A DNA stretch of 53,315 bases from NCBI GenBank assembly GCA_002070505.1, contig MWDJ01000022.1, forward strand, positions 1 to 53,315. The letters run 5' to 3'. A model generated the notes under the pieces. That model did not search any database and was not told where the DNA came from. It was given only the letters and a program-made list of their open reading frames with translations. The position numbers and the translations under genes were made by a program. Below, piece by piece: positions 43,215 through 51,807 of the stretch. The DNA comes from Bacteroidetes bacterium ADurb.Bin145 (lineage in GTDB: Bacteria; Bacteroidota; Bacteroidia; Bacteroidales; VadinHA17). Positions within the stretch are counted from its first letter, which is position 1. Each line of letters begins with the position of its first letter.

Positions 43215-44651
43215 ATGAAAAAGTACATATTCCTTATATTTCTCATATTATTTGCAGAGGGCCTCAATGCCCATCCGTGGAAACCATCGCATTATGTAAT
43301 AATCGATACTGATGGCGGGATTGATGATATAAAAGCCATTTCAATGTTTCTTGCTTCACATGATGTAAGGGTTCTGGCGATAACTGTTTCTCCCGGAGTA
43401 CTTTCAGCAGAAAAGGCCTACATTAAAGTCAGAAGCTTGCTTGACTCTTATCATCATGAAGGCTTGCAGGTGGGTATAAACCGGACCGGCAGTTACAAAC
43501 CAACAGGATCTTCATTCGCAGCTGAAATCATCTGGGGTAATGAGAGCGGGATTGACATAACAAAAGCTCCTGATGTTCTGCCGCTGATTAAGGATGTATT
43601 ATCGAATGAAAGTACAAAGATCAGTTTCATAAGTCTGGGAGGTTTAACGACAGCTTCTATGGCAATCAGAGATCTTCCATTGTTCAGGGAACAGGTTAAG
43701 GATATTATCTGGAGCGCTGACGGTGCAGAAGATAAAAAAGGTTTTAATTATAATATAGATAAAATAGCTTCTGTAGCAGTTTTGAAACAAGAGATCCCTG
43801 TAAAAATAGTAAGGAGTTTCGAAAAGGGTAATACTGTCTTCTACGATGAAGAATTTCTCAAAGCTCTGCAAAGAGTCAGCACACCCTATGGCAAAAGAAT
43901 TTCTGCTTTTCTTGAATCAGGTTCAGCAAATACTCATGAGTTTGCTAAATCCGCAGTTGATGAAATGGTAGCTGTTTTTCTTCACTATCCATCACTTTTT
44001 ATCAATAAAACAGCCGGAAACATATCCGATTGTTCTCCGGGCGACATCAGTGGCATCAGGGAAAGTGCAATAAGGATCCTGAAAGGAGAGACAGTTGAAG
44101 AGAATCAGCTGATCAAAAATTTACCACTTGATCCGGATTTTTATTTTGATGATATAAGCATATATGTCAATGAGATAATTGAAAAATATGGCCATGAAGA
44201 ATGGGTATCCGGAGTATTTGCAAGTGAGATGCACAGACACCTCGGTGTTTTTGAGATCATCGGAGTAAAAATGGGTATCCGGGTTATTGAATATTTCAAG
44301 GCTGGTGTTGATGAATTCAGCGTAGTGTCTTTTGCGGGGTCTAATCCGCCTCTGAGCTGCATGAATGACGGGCTCCTTTCCAGTACAGGAGCAACTCCCG
44401 GCCACGGTCTTCTGTCAGTCAGTTCCGACCCGGATAAAAGTCCTTCTGCAGAATTCACATATAAGAACCGTAAAATACGTATTACATTAAAACCAGAACT
44501 GGCTGAAAAAATTAGTGCCGAAACGAAGGAAATTAATTTCATATACGGTCTTGACAGTGATATTTACTGGGAGCTTGTGCGAAAGAATACTATTAAATAC
44601 TGGAAAGACCTTGATCGTCATGAAATATTTTTGATCGAGGAAATCAGGTAA
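43215..44651 (+). CDS. Nucleoside hydrolase-like protein fused to an FmdE-like domain, exported
   Basis: 478 residues with a signal peptide (IFLIFLILFAEGLNA). Residues 27-320 resemble inosine-uridine nucleoside hydrolases: VIIDTDGGIDDIKAI keeps the DTDxGxDD calcium-binding core, then SLGGLTTASMAI. The last part, from about 340, resembles the FmdE domain named after formylmethanofuran dehydrogenase subunit E: MHRHLGVFEIIGVKMG, PPLSCMNDGLLSSTGAT and GHGLL. FmdE domains often bind metals through Cys/His. The combination is unusual. No molybdopterin dehydrogenase genes lie near. It is divergent from the NapC-SUMF1 gene, so the two may act together. Confidence 0.8.
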   Translation: MKKYIFLIFLILFAEGLNAHPWKPSHYVIIDTDGGIDDIKAISMFLASHDVRVLAITVSPGVLSAEKAYIKVRSLLDSYHHEGLQVGINRTGSYKPTGSSFAAEIIWGNESGIDITKAPDVLPLIKDVLSNESTKISFISLGGLTTASMAIRDLPLFREQVKDIIWSADGAEDKKGFNYNIDKIASVAVLKQEIPVKIVRSFEKGNTVFYDEEFLKALQRVSTPYGKRISAFLESGSANTHEFAKSAVDEMVAVFLHYPSLFINKTAGNISDCSPGDISGIRESAIRILKGETVEENQLIKNLPLDPDFYFDDISIYVNEIIEKYGHEEWVSGVFASEMHRHLGVFEIIGVKMGIRVIEYFKAGVDEFSVVSFAGSNPPLSCMNDGLLSSTGATPGHGLLSVSSDPDKSPSAEFTYKNRKIRITLKPELAEKISAETKEINFIYGLDSDIYWELVRKNTIKYWKDLDRHEIFLIEEIR

Positions 44652-44690
44652 AACAATTATTTTCTGAGAGGAAAAGGAGAATTGTTTTTT
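44651..44690 (+). terminator. Terminator after the nucleoside hydrolase-FmdE gene
   Basis: AAACAATT (44651-44658) pairs with AATTGTTT (44680-44687), and the right arm runs into TTTTTT. The stem is only 8 bp and AT-rich with a 21-base loop, so it is weak. The hairpin touches the stop codons of both convergent genes. Confidence 0.5.
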
Positions 44691-46299
44691 ATTTATTATA
44701 CCCGTCAAAAAAATCGTTCCCCTTATCGTCAGTAAGAATAAATGCAGCCATATTTTCGACTCTGATCTTCCTGATTGCTTCCATCCCCAAATCTTCAAAA
44801 TCGACAAGTTCAACTGATTTGATATTTTCAGCTGCCAGTATCGCGGCTGGACCTCCTATCGAACCCAGGAAAAATCCTCCGTGTTTTCTGCATGAATCGA
44901 TCACTGCCCTGTTCCTGTTGCCTTTGGCCACCATTATAAGTGAAGCTCCAAGGCTCTGGAAAAGATCAACATATGTATCCATTCTTCCAGCTGTTGTGGG
45001 TCCGAAACTGCCTGATGGCATTCCTTCGGGAGTTTTTGCAGGACCGGCATAATAAATGGGATGATTCTTAAAATATTCCGGTACAGGCTTGCCTTCATCT
45101 ATCATCTTCTTGATCCGGGCATGAGCTATATCGCGGGCAACAATCAAAGTGCCATTAAGACTTAGCCTGGTTTTAACAGGATATTTGGTCAGCTGGGCAA
45201 GGATCTCTTTCATGGGTCTGTCCAGATCCACTTCAACAGGTTTCTCAAGTTCCGGCGCCTTTGCCGGAAGGAATCTGGCAGGGTTTTTCTCAAGCTCTTC
45301 AATGAAAATACCTTCAGCCGTGATCCTCGCTTTAATATTCCTGTCGGCACTGCAGCTGACGCCCAGTCCAACCGGACAGGAAGCTGCATGGCGGGGCATT
45401 CTTATCACCCTTACATCATGAACAAAATATTTTCCTCCGAACTGTGCTCCTACTCCATATTCATGACAGATCTTCACGATCTTCTCTTCCCACTCCAGGT
45501 CCCTGAAAGCTCTTCCGCTTTCAGCTCCCGTAGTTGGTAAATGATCGAGATACCCGGCTGAAGCTTCCTTCACTGTTTTTAGTGTGGCTTCAGCTGAAGT
45601 GCCGCCAATTACAAGCGCCAGATGATAGGGCGGACAGGCAGAAGTACCCAGATCTTTAATTTTTTCTTTTACAAATTTTGCCAGGGACTCTTCGTTCAGA
45701 AGCGACTTGGTCTGCTGGTAAAGAAAAGTCTTATTGGCTGAGCCCCCGCCTTTTGTAATAAAAAGGAATTCATAACTGTTCCCTTCCGTAGCGTAAATGT
45801 CTATCTGAGCAGGAAGATTGGTGCAGCTGTTCTTCTCATCAAACATTGATAAAGGAATGATCTGAGAATATCTTAAGTTCTTATCCTGATATGTCTGGTA
45901 TATTCCCTTTGAAAGATACAGAGCATCATTGACTCCGGTCCAGACCTGTTCCCCCTTCTTCCCGATGACTATAGCTGTTCCCGTATCCTGGCACCAGGGA
46001 AGTTCACCTTTTGCTGCGATGACTGAATTGCGGAGCATAACATGAGCCACAAAACGATCATTATCAGTTGCTTCCGGATCGTCCAGTATTAAAGCAAGCT
46101 GTTGAAGATGAGAGGTCCTCAGGAAAAATGACAGATCCGAAACAGCGGTTCCTGCAAGAAGCTCAAGTCCCCGCGGGTCGACTTTAAGTATCTTTCTGCC
46201 ATCAGCTTCAATAACCTTAACGTAATCTTTTGTCAGAAGTCTGTACCTTGTAGTATCCCTTTCGATGTGAAAAGGTTTTTCATATATGAACCCTGCCAT
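44689..46299 (-). CDS. Fumarate hydratase class I (iron-sulfur)
   Basis: 536 residues, typical single-chain class I fumarase. Candidate cluster cysteines are in [21 protein letters not shown] and [16 protein letters not shown]. The C-terminal beta domain has the conserved [13 protein letters not shown] segment and GGPAAILA. It converts fumarate and L-malate in the citrate cycle or in reductive fumarate metabolism, with an oxygen-sensitive 4Fe-4S cluster. The choice of an oxygen-labile class I enzyme fits an anaerobic or microaerobic lifestyle, but does not prove it. It is the upstream end of no obvious operon. Confidence 0.95.
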   Translation of the reverse strand: MAGFIYEKPFHIERDTTRYRLLTKDYVKVIEADGRKILKVDPRGLELLAGTAVSDLSFFLRTSHLQQLALILDDPEATDNDRFVAHVMLRNSVIAAKGELPWCQDTGTAIVIGKKGEQVWTGVNDALYLSKGIYQTYQDKNLRYSQIIPLSMFDEKNSCTNLPAQIDIYATEGNSYEFLFITKGGGSANKTFLYQQTKSLLNEESLAKFVKEKIKDLGTSACPPYHLALVIGGTSAEATLKTVKEASAGYLDHLPTTGAESGRAFRDLEWEEKIVKICHEYGVGAQFGGKYFVHDVRVIRMPRHAASCPVGLGVSCSADRNIKARITAEGIFIEELEKNPARFLPAKAPELEKPVEVDLDRPMKEILAQLTKYPVKTRLSLNGTLIVARDIAHARIKKMIDEGKPVPEYFKNHPIYYAGPAKTPEGMPSGSFGPTTAGRMDTYVDLFQSLGASLIMVAKGNRNRAVIDSCRKHGGFFLGSIGGPAAILAAENIKSVELVDFEDLGMEAIRKIRVENMAAFILTDDKGNDFFDGYNK

Positions 46300-46402
46300 A
46301 ATGATGTTGTTAAATTATTAACAATGATGTAATTATCGGATCTTAATAAAACCGATATTAATCAAATATATAAACAAATGAGGAATAAAAAGAAGCTAAA
46401 AA

Positions 46403-47251
46403 TCATATATTTTCCAGTTCTGCAAAGCTGAATTTTCTTCCGGCTCTGATTCCCCTCGGAGTCATTTCAAGAGTGCAGCATTCAACATGTTCATCATGCT
46501 GAAATACAAAGATATAACCATTTTCAAGAGCTTCCGTGAGGATTCGCTTCTTTTCTTCTATTGTCTTAAGTGATTCAATATCATAACTCATATTCCAGAT
46601 CAGGGGTATATGAGCAGTTGTCGGTATCAGATCCCCTGTGTAGACAATTGTTTTGCCTTTATATCTGATAACAGGGATCATTAATCCGGGTGTATGTCCG
46701 AAGCACATGCGTAGGGAAAAATCCTTCAGGAAAAAGCTCTCATCATCAATAAGATTAAGCCGGCCGCTGTCCAGAATCGGAAGTATATTTTCCTCAAGAA
46801 AAGCATCTTCCTCACGCAGATTATTTTTAACGGCCCACTCCCACTGAACTCTGCTTACATGATAGGTTGCCCGCGGAAAAACCAACTCATATCCTGTTCC
46901 ATCAGTTTTATTCCTGACACAACCTCCGCAATGATCGGCGTGCAGATGAGTCAGAACAACATCAGTAATGCTTTCCGGTGAAAATCCCCTTGCTGCCAGA
47001 CCGTTCAGCAGACCTTCACCGTTATGAAGGTGAACATGCCGGAAGAATTTCTCATCCTGCTTGTCTCCCCATCCTGTATCAACAAGCAATACGTGGCCTT
47101 CTATCTCTGCAATAAGGGAACGCAGGGTCAGTACAATAAGGTTATTCGGATCAGCGGGGTAAACTCTCGACCACAGGGCTTTGGGAATAACCCCGAACAT
47201 AGCTCCTCCGTCTACCTTAAAGTTGGCAATATTGAACAGATACAGCTTCAT
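46403..47251 (-). CDS. MBL-fold metallo-hydrolase
   Basis: 282 residues. The metal motif is LTHLHADHCGG (HxHxDH), with further ligands in CFGHTPGLM and VYTGDLIPT and QHDEH near the C-terminus. The whole resembles quorum-quenching lactonase-like and other small MBL hydrolases, without the fused domains of glyoxalase II or lactamases. Substrate unknown. The gene for the phospholipase-D-like protein ends 3 bases upstream, so the two are translationally adjacent and probably co-transcribed. Confidence 0.87.
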   Translation of the reverse strand: MKLYLFNIANFKVDGGAMFGVIPKALWSRVYPADPNNLIVLTLRSLIAEIEGHVLLVDTGWGDKQDEKFFRHVHLHNGEGLLNGLAARGFSPESITDVVLTHLHADHCGGCVRNKTDGTGYELVFPRATYHVSRVQWEWAVKNNLREEDAFLEENILPILDSGRLNLIDDESFFLKDFSLRMCFGHTPGLMIPVIRYKGKTIVYTGDLIPTTAHIPLIWNMSYDIESLKTIEEKKRILTEALENGYIFVFQHDEHVECCTLEMTPRGIRAGRKFSFAELENI

Positions 47252-47254
47252 ATC

Positions 47255-48460
47255 TTAAAGTTTGATTTTCTTTATTCTGTTCTGAACACTTTTCTTCTTC
47301 TTCGCAGTCATCTGGTACATTATTCTCATCAATAATCTTATCATCTGGTACGAAAACCAGCCGGAAAAACGTGAAAACAACGAGTTTCCGCGATGGTACT
47401 CTTCAATAGTGATCTGCCTGCAATCGGTCATTATTATGTCCTGCAATTTCTTCTCAAAGTTCTGAGCAAAACTATCATCCAGAATATCAACATTGATCTC
47501 AATGCTGGCATAGTCACTGACGTGATTGAGATTATAACTGCCTATTGTGCACCATTCACCATCCACAACTGCTACCTTGGCATGAAGATTCGAAGGCAGG
47601 TATTCATAGATCTTTATGTTGTTCCTTAGAATAAAATCATAGAGGAATCTTGTTGCCCTTTTAAACATCGGCGTATCTGATTCTGCTGCAAGAACTATCC
47701 TGATATCCACACCTCGCAAACTAGCATTGCGAAGAAGGCGCCTCTCATTCCTCCCGGGCAGAAAATAACTGGCAAATATTATCATCCTGCTCTGCGAACT
47801 CTTAAATGCTGAACGATAACTTCTGAGTATTTCTATTTTATTACGGTACCAGTTATTCTGAACTACTCTAAGCTTAACGTCTTCATTGAAGATGACCGGA
47901 TTATGGACCATCTCATGAGATCTCTCGTTCTTCGGGATAAATCTTTTATTCCAGAGTTTTTTAAGGATCGATAGTACATGGATACACTCCGGGCCTCTTA
48001 TGAGGACAGCAAAATCAAGCCATTCTTTTTTCTCCGGTGTCCCGTGGTAGCGGTTGGCAAAGTTCATTCCTCCGATAACTGCAGCCTCTCCGTCGCACAT
48101 AACAACCTTCACATGAAGCCTCAGGCTCAGCTGGAAACCTTTGGAGATAAAAGTTGGTGAGAAGAAACGGAACAGAATGCCTGAGCCATCTATTCTGTCG
48201 ACAAGTTCTTTTGAAAGGTATTTTGTCCCGAATGCATCGAGCAGCAAATAAACGCGGACACCCCTCTGTGAAGCCCTGATAAGGGCATTAAAGATCCTGA
48301 TACCGGCTTCATCCTCATCAATCAAATATGCATGGAAATGAATAAAATATTTTGCATTGTCTATCAATTTTTCGACAGCTGCAAAAAACGGTTCGCCTCC
48401 CTGAAGCAGTTCGACATAATGCCCGCCTTTATACTCCGGTTTCTGAGAAGACTTCACCAT
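47255..48460 (-). CDS. Phospholipase D-family cardiolipin synthase-like protein
   Basis: 401 residues with two HKD motifs: HVKVVMCDGEAAVIGGMN near 115 and HAKVAVVDGEWCTIGSYN near 295, each followed by Gly and Asn as in phosphatidyltransferases. No N-terminal transmembrane helices are present, so it resembles ClsB or ClsC more than ClsA. Cardiolipin synthases join two phosphatidylglycerol molecules or use phosphatidylethanolamine at the inner membrane. It is in one run with the MBL hydrolase. Confidence 0.88.
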   Translation of the reverse strand: MVKSSQKPEYKGGHYVELLQGGEPFFAAVEKLIDNAKYFIHFHAYLIDEDEAGIRIFNALIRASQRGVRVYLLLDAFGTKYLSKELVDRIDGSGILFRFFSPTFISKGFQLSLRLHVKVVMCDGEAAVIGGMNFANRYHGTPEKKEWLDFAVLIRGPECIHVLSILKKLWNKRFIPKNERSHEMVHNPVIFNEDVKLRVVQNNWYRNKIEILRSYRSAFKSSQSRMIIFASYFLPGRNERRLLRNASLRGVDIRIVLAAESDTPMFKRATRFLYDFILRNNIKIYEYLPSNLHAKVAVVDGEWCTIGSYNLNHVSDYASIEINVDILDDSFAQNFEKKLQDIIMTDCRQITIEEYHRGNSLFSRFSGWFSYQMIRLLMRIMYQMTAKKKKSVQNRIKKIKL

Positions 48461-48486
48461 ATATCCTTCCGGTCTGTAACACTTTA

Positions 48487-48494
48487 CAAATATA
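48487..48494 (-). promoter_or_regulatory. Candidate -7 box of the cardiolipin synthase-like gene
   Basis: On the minus strand TATATTTG fits TAnnTTTG and ends 26 bases before the ATG at 48460. It lies in the 101-bp gap shared with the divergent mpl gene; no -33 partner is evident. Confidence 0.45.
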
Positions 48495-48561
48495 AGACTT
48501 TACAGCCTGTGTATATTGATAAATATTCTTTACATTGCCTTGCTGAAAACAATTATACCGG

Positions 48562-49929
48562 ATGATGCAGTGGGTACATTTTATTGCGATTGGCGGTGCA
48601 GTGATGCATAATCTTGCAATTGCACTTAAATTGAAAGGCTATAAAGTCACGGGGTCTGATGATGAAATATTTGAGCCGTCCAGATCAAGGTTATCCATGC
48701 ACGGTCTGTTACCATTAAAGGAAGGATGGGATCCTGATCGTATCACTAGAGACCTTGATACAGTGATACTGGGGATGCATGCCACCGCTGATAATCCTGA
48801 AATGCTGAGGGCAAAAGAACTTGGGATAAAGATCATGTCTTTCCCCGAGTATATCTATGAACAGACTAAAAACAAGCTCAGGATAGTCGTTGCCGGTAGT
48901 CACGGAAAGACAACCACAACGGCAATGATCATGCATGTCTTGAAATACCTGGAAATTGATTTCGATTACATGGTCGGATCATATATTGATGGCTATGAGT
49001 CAATGGTGGGACTTTCCGATAGCTCGCAGATCGCTGTGCTTGAGGGAGATGAATATCTCACCTCGGCGCTTGACCGAAGACCTAAATTCCATCTTTATAA
49101 ACCCGGCATTGCAATACTTAACGGTATTGCATGGGATCATATGAATGTTTTTCCGACATTTGAAAATTACGTTGAGCAGTTCAGGATCTTCATCAATTGC
49201 ATTGAAGAGGGCGGCACATTGATCTATTACGATGGTGACAGTGAAGTGAAGAAGCTGGCTCTTGAATCAACTAAAAAGATCAGGAAGATCCCTTACAGGA
49301 TACACGGTCACTTCCAGAACAAGACAGGTTTTTACGGAGCAACGCTTGATCGTGTAATTCCTTTGAAGGTATTTGGTGAACATAATATGCAGAATCTTTC
49401 TGCAGCGAAGGAGGCTTGCATCAGTACAGGGATCACGGAAGATGAATTCTACAAAGCGGTGCAGAGTTTCGAAGGCACGGCGAAGAGACTTCAGAAAATC
49501 TGTGAGAATAAAAACGGGGTAGCATACCTTGATTTTGCTCATTCACCATCCAAGGTGAAGGCAACAATCGAAGCTGTATCATCCAGGTACCCGGGGAAGA
49601 AAATCATTGCCTGTCTTGAATTACATACATATTCCAGCCTTAATATTGATTTCCTTCCGCAATACCTTGGTACGCTTGATAAAGCATCATCTCCTTTTGT
49701 TTATTTTAACCCTCATGCCCTGAAGCTGAAAAGACTTCCAATGGTTTCTCTAGATGAGGTTAAAGAAGCATTCGGCAACACAAAATTATTGGTGTTTAAC
49801 AATTCTGCCGAAATGTTTTCGTTTATTCAAAAACAAAATTACAGGGACAGTGTTTTCCTTTTTATGAGCTCCGGGGATTTTGACGGAATTAATTTAAAAA
49901 CACTGGCTGAAGAATTATTAAAAACTTAA
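48562..49929 (+). CDS. mpl: UDP-N-acetylmuramate:L-Ala-D-Glu-meso-Dap ligase (peptidoglycan recycling)
   Basis: 455 residues. The Rossmann N-terminus HFIAIGGAVMHNLAIALKLKG and the ATP-binding loop AGSHGKTTTTAMIMH are Mur-ligase motifs; EGDEYLTSALD and NGIAWDHMNVFP mark the central domain and FAHSPSKVKATIEA the C-terminal one. The family resemblance is to Mpl, which re-attaches recovered murein tripeptide to UDP-MurNAc in peptidoglycan recycling, rather than to MurC. MurC is not excluded, but the IAIGGAVMHNL segment, with Val-Met in place of MurC's GSGMSG-like loop, argues for Mpl. The downstream barrel gene begins 13 bases after the stop. Confidence 0.85.
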   Translation: MMQWVHFIAIGGAVMHNLAIALKLKGYKVTGSDDEIFEPSRSRLSMHGLLPLKEGWDPDRITRDLDTVILGMHATADNPEMLRAKELGIKIMSFPEYIYEQTKNKLRIVVAGSHGKTTTTAMIMHVLKYLEIDFDYMVGSYIDGYESMVGLSDSSQIAVLEGDEYLTSALDRRPKFHLYKPGIAILNGIAWDHMNVFPTFENYVEQFRIFINCIEEGGTLIYYDGDSEVKKLALESTKKIRKIPYRIHGHFQNKTGFYGATLDRVIPLKVFGEHNMQNLSAAKEACISTGITEDEFYKAVQSFEGTAKRLQKICENKNGVAYLDFAHSPSKVKATIEAVSSRYPGKKIIACLELHTYSSLNIDFLPQYLGTLDKASSPFVYFNPHALKLKRLPMVSLDEVKEAFGNTKLLVFNNSAEMFSFIQKQNYRDSVFLFMSSGDFDGINLKTLAEELLKT

Positions 49930-49942
49930 TAAATACACTGAT

Positions 49943-50413
49943 ATGAAAAGAGTTATACTTTTAACGTTATTATTTGCATTTCTGACTGTTACTTCAAATG
50001 CCCAGGAATACAGGACAAGTCTGGGATTAAGGGCGGGACTCCCATACGGTTTGACTGTAAAGCACTTTCTTAATAAAACTAATGCGGTGGAGGGTATACT
50101 TGCCGGCAGTTATGGCGGCTTCGTCATTACAGGGCTTTATGAGAATGAACATTGGACGGGACAGTACCCTGGACTGAACTGGTTCTGGGGCGCCGGTGGT
50201 CATGTCGGTTTCTGGGATGCAGGAAGGAATCCGAATATTGACGACACTTATACCGGATCAGTGATCGGTTTAGATGGGATTCTCGGACTTGAATATACTT
50301 TTGAAGAAATACCTCTCAACCTTTCACTTGACCTGCTGCCTTCGGTCAATCTGATAGGGTTCACCGGCTGGGGTGGAATAAACGGAGCCCTTTCAATCAG
50401 GTACGTCTTCTGA
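49943..50413 (+). CDS. Small outer-membrane beta-barrel-like protein
   Basis: 156 residues with a signal peptide ending TSNAQ. The mature part is Gly- and aromatic-rich with alternating strands (TSLGLRAGLPYGLTVKHFL, FWGAGGHVGFWDAG) and ends SIRYVF, a typical C-terminal barrel signature with terminal Phe. It is 13 bases from mpl, so likely co-transcribed; a link to envelope recycling is speculative. Confidence 0.75.
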   Translation: MKRVILLTLLFAFLTVTSNAQEYRTSLGLRAGLPYGLTVKHFLNKTNAVEGILAGSYGGFVITGLYENEHWTGQYPGLNWFWGAGGHVGFWDAGRNPNIDDTYTGSVIGLDGILGLEYTFEEIPLNLSLDLLPSVNLIGFTGWGGINGALSIRYVF

Positions 50414-50537
50414 GAATCTCCGCGAATTTGTCTTCCTGAGAACCATGTAATGCATTGATCTGTTTTTTCTTTAAAAATATTTTGCATTGAGGAAAAAACA
50501 TCTTTTCTTTGCATCCGCATTTTAAAGTTCTTTACAT

Positions 50538-50609
50538 GGTCCATTCGTCTAGTGGTTAGGACGTCAGGTTTTCATCCTGGTAACAGGGGTTCGATTCCCC
50601 TATGGACTA
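50538..50609 (+). tRNA. tRNA-Glu (UUC)
   Basis: 72 bases with a 7-bp acceptor stem (GGTCCAT with ATGGACT, closing G-T), a D-arm containing TAGTGGTTAGGA, an anticodon loop TTTTCAT giving anticodon TTC, and a T-arm AGGGG-TTCGATT-CCCCT. The discriminator base is A and no CCA is encoded. It is followed by a good terminator. Confidence 0.96.
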
Positions 50610-50624
50610 CTTAATTAAAGCAAT

Positions 50625-50659
50625 AAAGCCCTGACATACAATAATATCAGGGCTTTTTT
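50625..50659 (+). terminator. Terminator after tRNA-Glu
   Basis: AAAGCCCTGA (50625-50634) pairs perfectly with TCAGGGCTTT (50647-50656) over a 12-base loop, and a T-run follows. It ends the tRNA transcript 16 bases after the mature 3' end. Confidence 0.9.
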
Positions 50660-50742
50660 ATTCTTTTTTACTGAAACTATACTGAAACAAATTAGTCATT
50701 TAGTATATCATCCCCAAATACCCGGGATAATGTTAATTCGGG

Positions 50743-50760
50743 ATTTTGGGATCCCAAAAT
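50743..50760. repeat. Perfect 18-bp palindrome downstream of the tRNA
   Basis: ATTTTGGGATCCCAAAAT is fully self-complementary. It lies in the 295 bases between the tRNA terminator and the IS66 left end, where I see no gene. It could be a regulator or recombination site; there is no supporting integrase in view. Confidence 0.6.
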
Positions 50761-51024
50761 GCATTATTTATTAAATTGCATGTCACAAAATTACATTGCT
50801 TGATAGAATTTATTTGTATAATTCTGAAAAATTTCTGGAATTTATCAGGCGGCAACTCCTACTTTGTACTATCAACAGTAGATATGCAGCGAGCATTAAA
50901 TTCCTTAACAGTGCAAGATGGAATATCGATTTAGTGGATACTACCTTTTTATTCGTAAGCCTTCGGTCTAGTGCATATTTTTCTTTTTGTAGAGGCTGAG
51001 TATTTTCAGCCAAAACAATAAACT

Positions 51025-51366
51025 ATGATTAATGAAACAAAAGCCCTGGACCTGATCAAGCGACAGAAAGCAACGGGGCTTACCATCACAGCCTTCTGTG
51101 CGAACGAAGGCATCCCAAAATCCTCTTTTTATTACTGGCGAAAAAAACTCAGCGATAATCAATGCAGAAAGTTTATCCCTCTGCTGGTTAATACCACACC
51201 TGCAACAATGATGGACACTACAAAAAATTATATAGGTTCCCGGAATGAACCCCACACGAGTGATGATTTTCTTTTTGAGCTGAGTTACCCAAACGGCACC
51301 AGGCTCCGTGTAAAAAGCGGTTTTGAACTTGACAACCTTCGTTTACTTGTCTCACTTCTTGACTGA
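51025..51366 (+). CDS. tnpA: IS66 TnpA-like helix-turn-helix protein
   Basis: 113 residues. The helix-turn-helix TITAFCANEGIPKSSFYYWRKKL is broken here only for length: ITAFCANEGIPKSSFYYW is its core. This is the first gene of the IS66 three-gene set and probably binds the element ends or controls transposase expression. Its stop is 4 bases before the tnpB start. Confidence 0.88.
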   Translation: MINETKALDLIKRQKATGLTITAFCANEGIPKSSFYYWRKKLSDNQCRKFIPLLVNTTPATMMDTTKNYIGSRNEPHTSDDFLFELSYPNGTRLRVKSGFELDNLRLLVSLLD

Positions 51367-51370
51367 CATC

Positions 51371-51733
51371 ATGTTCCATCTTCATAACTCTCTGAGGTAT
51401 TACCTATATCCTCTTCCTGTAGATTTGCGAAAAAGCTTTTACACCCTGAGTGGTGTTGTAAATTCACTGATGAACCAGAATGTCCGCGACGGTGGTGTTT
51501 TCATCTTCATGAACCGGAACCAGAACGTTATGAAAATCCTTCATATGGAATATGCAGGACTGGTGATCTATCACAAAAGACTTGAATCGGGACGTTTTAA
51601 GCTGCCGGCTTTTGATGAGAACACAGCTTCAATAACCATAAACTGGCAGGATTTAATGACCATGGTTCAGAGCGTAAGAATAAAACATGTAAAGTCACGT
51701 AAAATTGTTAATAAAAACCTGTTATTCAGTTAG
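51371..51733 (+). CDS. tnpB: IS66 TnpB (Orf2-like) protein
   Basis: 120 residues from the ATG at 51371. An in-frame ATG at 51323 lies inside tnpA; the family starts with the YYLYPLPVDLRKSF block close to the N-terminus, so the later start fits better. The DGGVFIFMNRNQNVMKIL and YHKRLESGRFKLP blocks are typical of IS66 Orf2. It is required for transposition in IS66 elements but its biochemical role is not established. It starts 5 bases after tnpA. Confidence 0.92.
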   Translation: MFHLHNSLRYYLYPLPVDLRKSFYTLSGVVNSLMNQNVRDGGVFIFMNRNQNVMKILHMEYAGLVIYHKRLESGRFKLPAFDENTASITINWQDLMTMVQSVRIKHVKSRKIVNKNLLFS

Positions 51734-51807
51734 TTATTAACATTATATCAGTTTGTTGCCACGGTTTGTTTTGTTATCTTTAACACGACAAAAAATGTAA
51801 GAAAACT

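Noticed and set aside
50796-50999. A 67-residue frame between tRNA-Glu and IS66
   Set aside because: It extends across the IS left end, shows no recognisable domain and the matching antisense frame is equally open, so chance is the better explanation.
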